A DNA stretch of 64,000 bases, taken from the NCBI GenBank assembly GCA_023333565.1, contig JAJKFH010001106.1, positions 1,031,697 through 1,095,696 of the forward strand, read 5' to 3'. Within the stretch, counting starts at the first letter, position 1. Each line of letters opens with the position of its first letter. This document shows, one piece after another, positions 37,297 through 49,900 of this stretch. A model generated the notes under the pieces. The model was not told the DNA's origin and searched no databases. It saw only the letters and a list, made by a program, of their open reading frames with translations. The stretch is from Puffinus mauretanicus. Taxonomy: Eukaryota > Chordata > Aves > Procellariiformes > Procellariidae. The position numbers and the translations under genes are program-made.

Positions 37297-37327
<31 letters not shown>

Positions 37328-37359
37328 GGTGTTCTTTTTGTTTTGGGGTTTTTTTTTTA
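37279..37359. repeat. (TTTTG)n pentanucleotide microsatellite and flanking T-rich DNA
   Basis: A run of at least six TTTTG units sits in the middle, flanked by irregular T-rich sequence with G interruptions. Hydrophobic Phe/Leu frames across it are artefacts. Confidence 0.9.
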
Positions 37360-39944
37360 CAGTTATGTGTCTACTTTGTGTAGGCTTGCCAAGCCTTGTA
37401 CAAGTTCGCAATGCCCTCCTATGGTCAGTCCTGATATACCTAGCAATGATCTGTTTTTCAAAATTCAGCATTAATAAAAAGTTTTCTGTGGGTTTTTTGT
37501 TGTTGTTGTTGTGGGTTTGTGGTTTTTTTTGTCCCTGAAACAAAAGGCAGCCTCCTAAAATATAATAGATAACATGCTTCCAACTGAACAACTTTTCTTT
37601 GTTCCAGTATACACATACCTGGAACAGGGAATGTGGAATGCTAGATATGAGCTAATTTAGTATGTAGAAATTGCTACCTCTTTTTAATTAACTATTGATT
37701 TGGGGAATTTGTGTACTGAGTTTAATCAAGTGTGATGAGAATAGATAACTTTACTTAGTTTGTTTGAATTTACGGTATATAAATCTGATGCAGGGGGTCT
37801 ATATATTAGGAGTGGAACTTCCTGCTAGGAGCAATCAGTATCTTCCCTGGAGCTAGGAATTCAAACTGTAACTCCATTTTACTGGAGTCTCTCAGTTACA
37901 AAGTTTTATGTGACAACAAAGATTTTGGTCTTAAAAAAGTCAGTTTAGCATTACGATCACTGTACATAATGATATGTTCTGGAAATGATGCAGATACTAC
38001 TTCTCATTGAGAAATGAAAGATGATACTGCCAGTGTTAGCTGAAGCCTGAAGTTTAGCTGTTGAGTGGGGGTAAAGTATAGCTCCTTCAAAGGTGGGAGT
38101 TTCTTTGCCTACAGACTATGAATGAGAGTGAGGAAAATATTCTGCCGAAGAAGTAGTTTCCTATAGAAAGATTGGGAGAAAAGTCTTCTCTTACTTTCAT
38201 TTGAAAGTCTCACCAATTATTTCAAGTTAATTATTCTAAAATATTTAAAAGAATCCAGTAATAGACTTCATAGGTCTATTTAAAAATGATGCCACAAAAA
38301 ATCTTTAAGATCTCATTGCTTTTCTCCACGGTCTCACTGTGAGTACTTTGTCTATATAGTATTAATAAAATGCCTCTTTGCTCTGGTGATGCCAATTATT
38401 CCATGGCCTAATAGGTTACACTATTAAAGTTTCTGATATTCTAAATTTTAATCCTATTAGCTTAGTCCCTGAAGAGTCATCTTCCTCTTTGGTGTGTTCA
38501 TTCTCCATGTATTTCAAGAAGGTTATTGTTCCCCTCTGTGATTATTTAGTCAAGGTATTACACATTAAGTCTTTAATTGTTTCTTCTGAAGAAATCCCTT
38601 TAGCCCAATTTGTGGCGTAAGTATTTGTGCTTATTGACCAAAGTGCATCTTGAGTACAAATGGATGCTGTTATTGCTAGGTAAACAAGCTTTAAATCAAC
38701 AGGCTAGCTTTCAAGTGCTTATGCTAAGCTTTTTCTTAGCCCTAATGCTGGCTAGGTTCAGCAACTACCTGATGGTCTTTCACAATTTTTTGCTTGTTTT
38801 TCCAGGGTAAATATCTCACCTGCTGGCCCTGTGCTCTGTGAGTGGTACCACTGACGACTTTTTTGTTACTCTTACACTGTGAAAAGATAAGGCCCTGAAA
38901 AAGGACTGCAAGACGATGATTTAATGCCACTAGCTAAAAGAAAAGTTCACTAATTCTTTTCATAGTGGAAGGATTTGAATAGTCATTTTCCAGGATAGTT
39001 CTCTTTCTTTTTTCCACCAAAAAACTGAGTATCCAATGTAGTTGGCAGTCTGACCCTCAGCTACTCCTCATAGTAATAATCAAGTCCATGATACACAACT
39101 GAGGTTAATTGTTAAGGAGTAACTTTTCTGCTTCAGATTTTGAAGCAGAATGCATTTTGCACTGGCTAGTATAGCTATCAGGACTAACGAGCCTGACTTG
39201 GTCTGTGGCACTGTGCCTTTAGACTAACAGTATCTGATGTGTCTGGTATCAAGCTATGACTATTAAAATCTCTACTAGCTTAATCCTGCAGAACAGGTAC
39301 AAGGGAGAAATACTCTCTTATGCAAGGGAGAAATGGGCAAGTTTCTAAGTGGTGTGTAGAGGGGTTAGGAATGTCACAGTTGTTCAGGGTCTGTTGGTAC
39401 TCACCCTTCAAATAAAGAGCCATAACATACTGTTGTCACAGATGGCTGTAGAACGTGTATGGGGCAACTTTTTACATGAACGAGAATTAGGCAAATATCT
39501 CTTGAAAGTTGAGGGGTCGTTTGTTCCTCTTACTCAATCTGTCAGAAATAGATCAGTTTCCAGACCTGGTCTATGCACAGCATGCAGCTGTGAATCTGCT
39601 TTTATGAGAGAAACAAGAATGAAGGACCTCAACTCCCATTTAAAAAATCCTTTTTCCTTACATTAATATCATTGAATTTGTATAACGTATAAAACCAAAT
39701 AGAAATAGATTGCTGGAGCAGCTTGAGCAATGGTTGAGAATTAGCAGTGTGAACTACAGTGGCAATTGTTTGTGCTGTGTTACACAGCTGGTATTTAAAA
39801 CGGTTTAAACCTCTTAGTGGTCAGGGTGCCTCATGGCTAGGACAGATTTGCAACAAGAGAAGGAACATGCAGTTGTATTACAAAACTTTGGGCTTTAGAA
39901 ATCTCTTTTCATGACAGGGTGATATGATATACTGCTTGAAATAG

Positions 39945-40020
39945 CTCTTCAAGTGAGAGATGGGATTAGGTGACCCCAAAGGCTCCATTTCAACAACCTT
40001 TTCTGTGTTTTTGTATTAAA
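39945..40020 (+). mobile_element. Worn CR1 3'-end fragment
   Basis: GATGGGATTAGGTGACCCCA, AAGGCTCCATTTCAACAACC and TTTTCTGTGTTTTTGTATT keep the order of the CR1 tail (GGACTAGATGACC, AGGTCCCTTCCAACC, ATTCTGTGATTC). Upstream limits are unclear. Confidence 0.5.
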
Positions 40021-40204
40021 ATGTCTTAAACTGACACCATTCAAGACTGTCATGGTTTTACATATCTATAATAAAATAATGTTTAAAGGTAGGGGAAAAG
40101 TAGCAGACCTATCAAAACATTTGATAGGGAGATAAAATTTAGTATTGATTTAAAATAACCTCACACAGCACTTTGTTGCCTATGTAGAAAACTGTTTTTT
40201 GAGA

Positions 40205-40315
40205 CTTAGGTTCTGCTCTTTGCTTTGGTATTTGTCTGGAGTGACTAGCAGGTCAGTCCCTTAACTTATGGCTCAGTTTCTCTGTGTACAAATGTCTAGA
40301 ATAATTGCAGATGGG
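40205..40315 (+). repeat. MIR SINE relic
   Basis: GGTCAGTCCCTTAACTTATG followed by GCTCAGTTTCTCTGTGTAC and AAATG matches the MIR core order (GGCAAGTCACTTAACCTCTC, GCCTCAGTTTCCTCATCTG, TAAAATG). Confidence 0.6.
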
Positions 40316-41366
40316 TTTCAAGAGTCCATGTATTCCCATTGATACATGAAAACAGGCATTGAAAACATTAGAAGCAAAGAATACTGTGTAAGAATGTAAG
40401 ATAATCATAGATAAAATACAAGCAGAAATTCACAAAAATTATCTAGAGGTGAATGCATTGTAGTATAATTTGGTGGACTGTATTTGTACACAACTGTAAT
40501 ATTAAGAGATGGATTTCTATGAATTGAATCACCAACATACGATGTTGAAATCTTTTCATCTGATCTTGGCAGATCTGCTGAGCCATATCCTCAACAGCAC
40601 TGAAGGCAGAGTGAAGTTATAGTGGCTATATACATCTATAGTCTCTCAGAACAGATGATCTTTGAGAAAATCATGCAAGGAGGTGCTATATAGTAAGAGC
40701 AAGTATGAGGAGATCTGTCTCTTTAAGCACGTAAATGTTAAATACTTAAATGAAAAAAAACTCAATTGGAAAAGCTGAAATGTGGAACATTCATTCTTCA
40801 TTAAAAGATTTTGAGTAATAGCTTTCAACTTGATACCTAAACTTAATGGTTTGCCATGATCAATCAAAACATAATGGCTAATGCTGTGCATGTGTTATTG
40901 TAGATGCTGTAGAAGCCAGCATTATTATTAAATTTAATGGCTTCTCTCCAGGACTTCAAATTCTATGGCATTTAATTACTTCCTTGTGTGGTTTGCACCA
41001 CAAAGGTACAGCTGTTTAAACACCATTGATAAATAAAGGGGAGACCTTTAAAACTGTGAGAAGCAGAGGCTATATCTCAATTTTAAACAGATCATTCAGG
41101 TCTGATTAAAATGCAATAAATAAAACTGCTCTTACTGTAGAACGTGCTGGCACATGCCAGCAAAGCATCCGTCCGCATTGTGAAACCTGGACACCGGTGT
41201 CGGTGCTCAGAGCACAGCTGCAGCTCCCTGGGGCCAGGCAGGATTTGGAGGAGAGGCTTTTGGAGGGTTGGGGTGCATTTGTCACTGCTTTTGTAGGTGT
41301 GCTCATCTACCCTGTTGCTTGCGAGTACACAAGTGTCACAGCTTTGGACCCCACCACCCAAGTTTG

Positions 41367-41684
41367 TTAGTTTAAAGCATTTGCCAAGTCAGCCAATCTG
41401 CCAGCAAAGATTCTTCTTCCTCTTCTAGATAGGTGGATCCCATCTCTCCCCAATTATCTGTATTCATCGAAGAAGGTCCTATCATCATAGAATCCAAAGC
41501 CCTGGCAACGACACCAGCCATGAAGCCAGGCTTTGATCTGCATGATGCCTCGACCTGCACCCCTATCTCTGACTGGCAAGATAGAGGAGATCACTTGGGC
41601 CACTTTCCCCTTCAGTTGTGCTCCCAGGGCTCTGAGGTCTGGCTTGATCTTGCCCAGCTAATGCTTTATGGTGGCACTGGTGCC
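41367..41684 (-). pseudogene. Decayed LINE ORF1 with SGNH/GDSL-esterase-like domain (CR1 type)
   Basis: The minus strand reads, in one frame, GTSATIKH stop LGKIKPDLRALGAQLKGKVA, QVISSILPVRDRGAGR, IKAWLHGWCRCQGFGFYDDR, TFFDEYR stop LGRDGIHLSRRGRRIFAG and RLADLANALN, then a natural stop at 41367. The order GTND-like, ILPV, GFGFYD, DGIHLS, LN is that of the esterase domain carried by ORF1 of CR1-type LINEs; in active copies the first block is GTND and DGIHL holds the catalytic Asp/His. Here the block is GTSA, and in-frame stops lie at 41658 and 41454, so it is dead. Role in the element is lipid or RNP association by inference from the family. The longer plus-strand frame across the same DNA (41433-41972) is its shadow. 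Confidence 0.75.
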
Positions 41685-41689
41685 CTTCC

Positions 41690-41955
41690 CACACTAACTG
41701 CCTCGGTGCTCCCCTCAAATGGCTGCCGCTGCCCGGGGGCCGCTTTTATGTGGCTTCCGGCAGTTGAACCGGCTGTGGGGGCCGCAGGCACCGCCTCGCT
41801 CTCCAGAGCCCTGCTGTCTGTCTGTCTGTCTGTCCCTCCACACCGGCCAGCCGAGGGTGCGGGGCATGCGGAAACCTCCTCACACGCCTCGGGCTCCTCA
41901 TGGCGACGGCATGTGGCAGCTGCCGCTTGTAGTGCCGGCTCCCCCGGTTTGAAGA
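41690..41955. repeat. Second copy of the GC-rich dimer, related to 31860-32245
   Basis: Two units begin GGCTTCCGGCAGTTGAACC (41752) and GGCTCCCCCGGTTTGAAG (41937), period 185. GGGGGCCGCAGGCACCGCCT and GCTCTCCAGAGCC correspond to GGGGCCACCAGCACCGCCCC and ACTCCCGAGAGCC in the first locus. Read on the minus strand, it contains GCCGGAAGC (ETS-like) and CGGCAGCCATTTGAG (YY1-like). It directly abuts the upstream side of the ORF1 relic. Confidence 0.6.
41814..41834. repeat. (CTGT)n tetranucleotide microsatellite
   Basis: About five CTGT units lie within the GC-rich dimer, accounting for part of its longer period. Confidence 0.9.
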
Positions 41956-43417
41956 ACCAATGTAAGGGATAAAAGTTACATGTCCAATGAGTTTCTGTCA
42001 GTCATAAGGGTAGTTAGCAACTACCTGTTTTAATATCACCACTTTCTTTGAATTGTAGTGTATTCTTGCTCTTCTGCCCTAGAGGACAGCATTCCCATGG
42101 TTAGGTTTATAGGTGTCCCTAGGCTAAAATCAGGATAGGCCCAGTGACTTAATTTGAACTATGTAAAGACTGGCATAATCTAGCCCTTTAAAATTTATAA
42201 TTTCTTGGTCTCTTACCTCCCATGACAGATTTCTTTAACTTCTTGTACCCATACACTTCTTGGACCCATAGACAGTCCAGTAGCTTATCTGACTCCTTGC
42301 CATTGATGTGTAGAGTACCATATGCGGCTTGCTCTACTTGGGGCCTAATTGTGAATTAAATATACTTCCTTTATTGTAGCTGTTAGTTCTGCAGAGGTAC
42401 AGCAGGTTTTTTTTTCCCTTTCACTGTCCAAGGAGAACAAATAAGGTGCTCATTCCCTTGGTCCTGTTTTGTAGAGGATTTTAGACTGATTTATTTCCAT
42501 AAAGGTGAACATAAGAGATTATAATTCTGTTGCTTAGAAAAATACGTTCTGAAAATTTAGGTCATTAACTAAATGAAAGCTAGTGATTACACAGCATCAA
42601 TACTCGAATGAGAGAGAGGAAAGGAGCGTAAGAGGTGCAATGTCTTTGCATTCCAGGTTTGGTTTCTTCCCCTGACCTTCCCACTTTCTACTTCAGTGTG
42701 TCTTTAAAAATATTTATTTTACTGTAGCTACATTGTGAGCATAACACATCAATGAAATAAGTGATACTAAGAATGAACAATGGGTACTTAAGGGGGCTAG
42801 GAGTCTTCTACCTGAAATACTAGACTCATTTTGAGGCTGATATGAGCAGATATGCATTAATCTTTTCTGTTGCCCTCGGGCAGGTTTAAAATTACTAACC
42901 CACAGCCTGCTTTACATAATAGCAGGTAGCCAGACATTAGTTGTGGCTCCAAAACCTGTATTTTATTCCTCGGATTAGAGACTACCTGTAGTACTTTCTT
43001 GAAATTTCTGCTCTCTCTAATATAAATTGCTTATACAGCACTTAGGCACCTGAGATAATGCATGTATGAATGAAACTAGATAGCAGCCTTGCCTTTGCTG
43101 TATGATAACAGGAGGAGGCAAATAACCTAGCTATGTTTGTTAGACACTGAATGGCTTTCTATAGTTGTGTCATAAAAGGCTTTGACGGATCAGGACATAC
43201 CTTTCAATCCCATGTAAAGCTGAACCCTCATCAATCATGAGACACTCTCACAAAAGGCAGAGACAGCTTCTTTGTGCTTTCTGACTGAAGGAAATGGGAT
43301 CTGTTCCTTTCAGGGTTGATCCTTGGAGGAAAGTGAACTTGCTGAAAACCAGTTGGGATCATATGCTTTATTTCCACTGGAGTATCTGTGATAATAACTT
43401 ACTTGCATTTAAGGTAG
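41956..43417. other. Non-coding stretch, nothing recognised
   Basis: No gene, RNA gene or assignable repeat seen. Confidence 0.5.
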
Positions 43418-43975
43418 TGTCACCAAAATCGGGAATAAACCTCTTAACCCCAATGCAGCATTAAGAAGCAGGCATTCTCTTTATTACAGCGCTGGATGCA
43501 CGGGGGATCATTCCTCCTAACGTGCATGCCATGTGTGCATCAGTTACAGCTTATATCGTCCTACATCATACATATACATTGGATCTCCTGGAAGAATTAT
43601 ACATATATTCATTCTATTCTTCTTCCCCATATATGGTCTTGTCTTTGCTTATCTCTCTGTTTGTAAAGTTCTCAAGTTCCTTATCTTGGTTTCAATTGGT
43701 GTCTGCTGGTTTATCTACACTCCACCAGGATGGACCATTCACAGTTGCAAATTATGTCCTTGGGTGTATTCTTGTTTGAGGCCCCTTATAACAATAGTAA
43801 AGTTCAGCTCCTGCTTTGGATCTTGGTCTTTTTTGTGGCTCAGGTAGTAACAGACATCCAGAGTTACCATTTATTTCTTCCTTTGGCTATGATGATTGTT
43901 ATCCTCTTTTATGGAAAAATGCTGTAGCTCAGTTATTTCTACCTCTGTTGCTTCCAGATTGACCTAAACTGATGA
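43418..43975 (-). mobile_element. Solo LTR of an avian endogenous retrovirus
   Basis: TGTCACCAAAATCGGGAATA near the left edge, then TTCTCTTTATTACAGCGCTG and GATGCACGGGGGATCATTCC, follow a repeat type common in bird genomes. On the minus strand this gives an AATAAA signal shortly before the LTR end, placing the element in minus orientation. The right edge is uncertain. No internal gag, pol or env sequence is seen on either side, so it is a solo LTR. Open frames inside it are not genes. Subfamily not assigned. Confidence 0.65.
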
Positions 43976-46900
43976 CCTTTCTTTCAGACTCTACCAACTA
44001 TTCACTTAGTTAAACTGGTTATCTGACATTAACGTGTGTGGTTTTGACCTGACTTCCTCTTTACTCCTGCTGTATAGAAAAAGAATATTGCTTTTGACTG
44101 AGTCCATTTATCATATACATGGGTTATGGTGGTATCTATTGGCTCTAGTTATGATCAAGGTTCTGTTGCATTAAGCTTTTTAAAGCATGAAGCACGACAC
44201 CACTCCTTCAGAAAGATACAAGGCAGACAAAGACAAGGGATGTGATATACAAGCAAAGCAATAGCTACAGAGTGTGAGAGGGAAACAAAGTTTTTAAAGA
44301 AGGTTTTGAATGAGGCTATGCTGAAGGGAGAGATGTAAGGAGGAGGCACTGAAGACAGCAGAGTTTGTAAAAAGAAGGTGCTAGGTGGACTGGAAGAATA
44401 TTCAGATGACAGTCACCATGCCTGAATGGTGGCTGAATGTTACAGCAGTTCCTTTATCTCTTCCAGCCATCTAATTTGTGCCTGTGTGTCTTCTCCTGCT
44501 CCTTTAGTAAGGAGCGTTTCCAGTTTCCAGTATTATGACAATAATGTTAGCTTTGGAGCTGACTATCTGCTGATAACATTTCTCTTGATCTTGATCAAGA
44601 TCTTATTGTAAACTGGAATAGTACTGGAAAGAGGAACAAAAAAACCCCAAGAGTTTAGTGAGAGCCAATTGCTGCATTTTTCAAGCTGCTTGTTTTGATT
44701 TGTCAGTTACTGCCTTGCAGTCCTTTGCTTTATCGTTGTTCACAGATGTGCCAGTGAATTTGGGAGGTATGTAAGAGTTGCAAAGTGAATTTTTGTTCAA
44801 AGACCAAGGAAAAGAGAGCAAAGGGCAGCTTTGTAAGTCTGAGCTCCTTCAGACACATGCCTTGGTAATACAAATAAGTTTATTTCAATACATGACAGCT
44901 GTTGCTGCCAAAACTCTGAAGTCTGTTCCTAGCATGAAATCTAATGATGAATGAAATTAAGGCTTTGGAACTGCTAGTACATTATTAGGCAGATGGTGGG
45001 ATAGAAAACACTACAAACCAGAAATCTTTAAGGAAAAAAAGAGCTTGTGGAAAATAGTTTTCTTCTTGGTACTATGTAGGAAAAGCTGACCTTTAAACCT
45101 GGAGAAGGCAGGAGATTTTTGTATCCTTACAGAGACAACAGGTGCTCTAAATAATTGTCCTGTGTGCTTTTTTTTTTTTTTTGGCAAAAAGAAATCAGAC
45201 AATTAGATTTTTAACATTTAGAAAGAAGAGTTTCATGAAGCTGGCCTCTGCTGGTCCATATTTCTTTATGTTCCTACTTATACTGCTTATTCAAAACTTT
45301 ACAAGCATGCTCAAGTGGAAGGAAAGAGCAAATGAAAATACTGAAAGGTGTTATTTTCCCTCTTTCCTGGTTTGTACTTGCCTGGTTGGTGTGCGGGACA
45401 GTTAGTAGGAAGCCAATTTGAAACAACTGAGGCAAGCTGTTTTAGTGGAAAAAGCACGTGTTACTTCACTGGAAATGGCACCTATATTAAAACACAGCAA
45501 GGGAGGAGAAAAGGGTGAAGAAAGCAAAACCTAGTTGTCCTCTTGCCTGAGACTTAGTCATGTGGTAAGACAAGCAGGTATGTAATATTAACTACGCCAT
45601 CTACTAGGATCTTGAGTGGAAGGCATTTATTTATTTTATGACCAAGGATGCTGAAGGAAGAACCTAATCACTTCCTGTACTGGTTATATTGTAAAAAAAC
45701 CAAGTCTATAAAACAGATGTAAATACATCCTTGTCCTTCTTTCTCCCATCCTTATCTATCAATCTGTTTTGACTCCAGCATTAGGGCCCTGAGAGCACTA
45801 ATGGACCTTAATTGCACAGAGCAGCCTCAGCTGGCCTCCTCCCACCTGGTAGGTGGTATACAGGGGATTCTGAGAGTGTCTCAATAATTTGTCAAAATGA
45901 TATAGAGATTCCAGAAATTTTCCAGTCACAAAAGCTTGCTAGTTTCTTATAATGTTTAGAGAACATTTAGCATAATATTTCATTTTTAAGAGAGAGTATT
46001 TGAAAGTAACAAGCTTTCTGACTGACTTCTCCTATTACTTAGCATTCTTTGGCTGAGGTACCTTTTGCCTCGTTTCTATACTCCAAAAGATATTCTGGGT
46101 GATCTATCCAGGGATATATATCTTTGTGAGGCTGCTGTTATCAAGCACGTGCATGGCAAAGAGCGTTCAGTTTGTCAGCTGGCACTGAGATCAGTGTGAA
46201 ACCTGCTGTAGAAATGTTGTGCCAAGCAGCTTTGTAGCATGACAGTCAGTGCCTGAACTTTCTGTCCATTACATTTAGAAAAACAGGTCTGGTTTCACTG
46301 AATTGCGTTTGAGTGTTTTTCATGGTAACTTGATTTTCCTAGAAGCAACAGCTTGCTGAAGAAAAGCGTGAACCAGCTTCAAGCTTTTCATTGGAATTCA
46401 AAATACAAGCTGTATGGGTCTTAAAGTTTGTGAGCCAGCCTGAGATCTGCTGAAAACGTTTTCTCTAACAGAAAGTCCTACTCCAAATATTAAATTTAAA
46501 AATGTTAAACTAAAAATTAACCCTTTTAAGAGGGCTTAGAGTGTTGTAAAATATAAATAAATGCACTTCTAAGTCTCTGAGCATATCAAGAGGGTTGTAA
46601 ATTACTTCAACTTTCTATTCCTTTCATATATTATGAGGTAACATACAGTACATGTTTTGAAATATTTTAATGCCATGAACTAGTCTTATGCAACAGTGAA
46701 AATGGTATTTCACACTAATCAGCTTGAGCAGTTGGTATGTCATCAACATACCAAGTTCTTCATCTGGTTGTGTTGAACTTACAGTCTTGACAATAGCTGG
46801 CAGTTGACCTTAAACCTGAGCACACTTCAGAATGCCTAGCACATGGCCTGCGCTCCCCTCAAGGACTAAAACAGGGTGAAAATGTTTTGAATACCTTTGG

Positions 46901-49900
46901 CTGATCTGCACAAAAATGATGAAACCCACCCTCAGCAAACATGTTGTTATAGCTGCAACTATAGGCTACTTTGAAACTTGTATTAAACTGCTATCATTCT
47001 GATATATCCAAGTCCAAACTCCTTTCAAAGTAGGAAGTCTTAATCAAACCATGAATGGCATATTTTGTGCCCTTGCCCAGTCTTAATTACACAGTAAAAG
47101 TACAGGACTAGCCAACACAAATGGCTAATAAATGAGAATGCTGAGATGCTTCTCAGGTTCTTACTGTATATTTGTTTTATCTTTGTTTTTAAATAAGTAG
47201 TCCAACTACTTCAAAATACTCCTCGTGTGAGGGAGATACTACAGTTTAAGGGCACGTAAACTGAAAATTAACTTTGTACTTAGGTATGTTTAATGTGACC
47301 ATGTAAGCAATATTCTATCACAGCCAGGGTGCTTTCAGTAAACTGGCATCAAAGCACTTAGGCTGGTGCAAATGACTAAGAAAAGCTTTCCTCCAGAGGA
47401 CTTAAAAGAGCATGAGAGAAAACATAAGCTGTTTATTATCTGCTCAGGAGATTTCTATTTGTGTATGGGTTCAAATTAGTTGGGGGCGATGTTTTCAGGC
47501 TTTATGTCTGTAGCCCCATCCTGTGGATTGGGTAGGCCTTTGCTGAGGGGGAGAAAACGCTGCTGTTCACGCATGCTGCACCAACACTTGTACGGTGTTG
47601 TGTAATCCTGCCTGTCAGTCTGTCACTTAGGAGACTGTGAATCCATGCAGTGGGTTTACAGAGTGTAGTTGTGCCAAAATAGATTCTGACCTTCTGATCT
47701 GTGTAAGTCTGGTATGCCAATTGAATATGGTTTTGTATCCTGTCAGCTATAGTGTTTTGTTCACCAGTGTATAATATTTTCTCACCTGACTTTTATGATC
47801 CTGAGCTTTTGAAACAATAAGTAAGTGTAACCATTTTTTAAACCTTTCTTCTATACAACAATTTTTTCAGAAGGAAAGATCTTTTTCAGAAATTTTTTTT
47901 TTTTCTCCCCTGTAGTGCTTGCAGTCTTTCAGTAGTGATTTGTTACTCTCTGGCCATTTAAGATTCCCTTTAAAGAAAAGATAGGAAAGATCTGGGATTT
48001 TGATGCTTTCTATATGATTTTAAATGTGTTTATAAAGCCTATAGTAGTAGGCTCTCTTTAATAGGTTCTCTTTATAAACTTACTCTGGTTTGTAAGGGTT
48101 ACAGAGATGGAAAGTGATGGTAGGGAGGGTAATGCTGATAATGGCATCATCTACTTTGTACTCAGCAGGTATGAATCCAAAGTAGCTCTCCTGATGCAAC
48201 TGCATAATTTGAGATGGCTTCTTGTAAAAATTGAAATACTGTTTTCTGGCCTGTGTTTTAATATGAGCCACTTAAGTGCAATGCTATTACTCTACTCTCC
48301 AAAAAGAGTGACTGTTTATTGCAGCTTGAGAACTGGAGGTTCAAATTCCTCAAAACATTTTAGGTGTCATTATCCATTAAATGGAAGACTGAAATTTGAT
48401 CTGAAAAACTCAGGTGAGGCAGTACGTGACATGTATAGTTCCTACCAATAACTGCCCACTTTAATGGATGTTTGACAAGCTTATTCAAAGGGTAAATAGG
48501 ATTGGGTGCGCTGAGACTAATGTGAAGGATGGAGATGGATCATACAATACATCTCATATACTTAATGTAGGCCACAGAGAAAACAGCAATTGCTTTGATT
48601 AAAAATTAATCCCATTTTTCAATTTACTACCATATTCTGTCCTATAGCCATACTACTGACATTAAAACAAACCAGCTCATCCAGTTAAATGCTTACTTTC
48701 TCTACTCTGATTCAACATTATTAAGGCTCAAGATTTTCGATAATGGGACTCTCAGGACTTGGATGTTAAACATTGTTTAATCAGAAGTGAAGTGCTAACT
48801 GGTGGTAGGCAAGATTTTTAGATAAGAAGGATTTCAAAGTGTTGCAGAAAATTATGCAGGAATAATCTACTGTGAGGGATTTCATGTCTGCTGTCTACAT
48901 ATGGAGTTCATGGCATGGTAAGGAAAATGGAGAAGGAACACCCACTGATACAATGGTTTTGTAGCAAGAAAAGTACTGGGTCAACAAAGTGAAGAATTGT
49001 CTTTATAAATGTATTTAATAATAAATACAATTTTTTGTTTTGGTTTACATTTGTTGAATTGTAGATTTGAAAGTGTCTTTGTTTCTAATCCCCTTTGACT
49101 TAAGAAAGGAGCTTTGGAAAGTGCATTAAAACGCAGGTGTATATCTCAACCATAGTTGTGCATGTCTTGCATAAAGATCCTGAAAGCGGGACATTGTCCT
49201 CTCATCGACCAGGTATGATGGCAGCTGGAATGGAAATTGATATGTTATCCTGCACAAATGCAACTTGTAGCTTTGGAGAGAAACCTGAGGGTTTAAACAT
49301 TGGGCTGTTTCTGGTCCTCCAGGGCAGATGGTAGAAACAAACCATACCATTTGATCCCAGATTGGAGAAGCAAGCCTTTCCATGGACTGTGGGTAACCGT
49401 GAATCTTTAGTGCTTATTGAAGTTCTGCTACAGTTCTGGTAGAGTTTCATGGAGATATTTTGATGTCTGATTGGTTCTGAAGGATTTAATAGTCAGCAAC
49501 ATACCCTATTTTGTTTTTTCGTATGGCCCTCATAGCAAATGTAACTGTTGCATCCAAGTGTTCTTCCTAAGCTGCAGTCCTCCCATTAGGTGCACACAGC
49601 ATGCAGGGAAGTTGTATCACAACGCTGTTATTGGGAGGAGGATTTCTGCAGTTCTGTCTCTTGCCAAATCTTATTTATTACATGTCATCTGCAAGGGGCT
49701 ATTTTGAAGCTGCCGTATGATGTCACGAATCTAGTTCCAAAGTGCTCATGAAAGCTACAGAGGCCTTTGCAAATACCTACAGCCTGTTCCAGTACCTTTT
49801 TGAAAAACTTTGAGAAGGTTTGGGATCATACCCCTAGAAACTCAAATGTCTCAACAGTTCTAGACAAAGATATCACTTTGGTTTATATGATGACATGTTG

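Larger units (their letters stand above)
32822..41366. other. AT-rich non-coding stretch with minor repeats
   Basis: No gene recognised. Minor elements are a two-copy TTTATTTTAATAAACCT duplication (33877 and 33895), an (AAAC)n tract, a (TTTTG)n tract, a CR1 tail relic and a MIR relic, some listed separately. A moderately GC-rich patch at 33400-33600 has long frames on both strands but no recognisable protein. Confidence 0.5.

Noticed and set aside
37178..37591. 137-codon Lys/Asn/Gln-rich minus frame
   Set aside because: It is produced by the (TTTTG)n microsatellite.
41433..41972. Longest open frame in the window, 179 codons on the plus strand
   Set aside because: It is antisense to the esterase-like ORF1 relic and then runs into the GC-rich dimer; the minus-strand reading has clear family motifs and the plus reading has none.
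43522..43927. Overlapping hydrophobic plus frames resembling a membrane protein
   Set aside because: They lie inside the solo LTR, in the antisense direction, and reflect T-rich sequence.
48107..48451. 114-codon plus frame with an overlapping minus frame
   Set aside because: No recognisable domain, and both strands are open, as expected by chance in AT-rich DNA.
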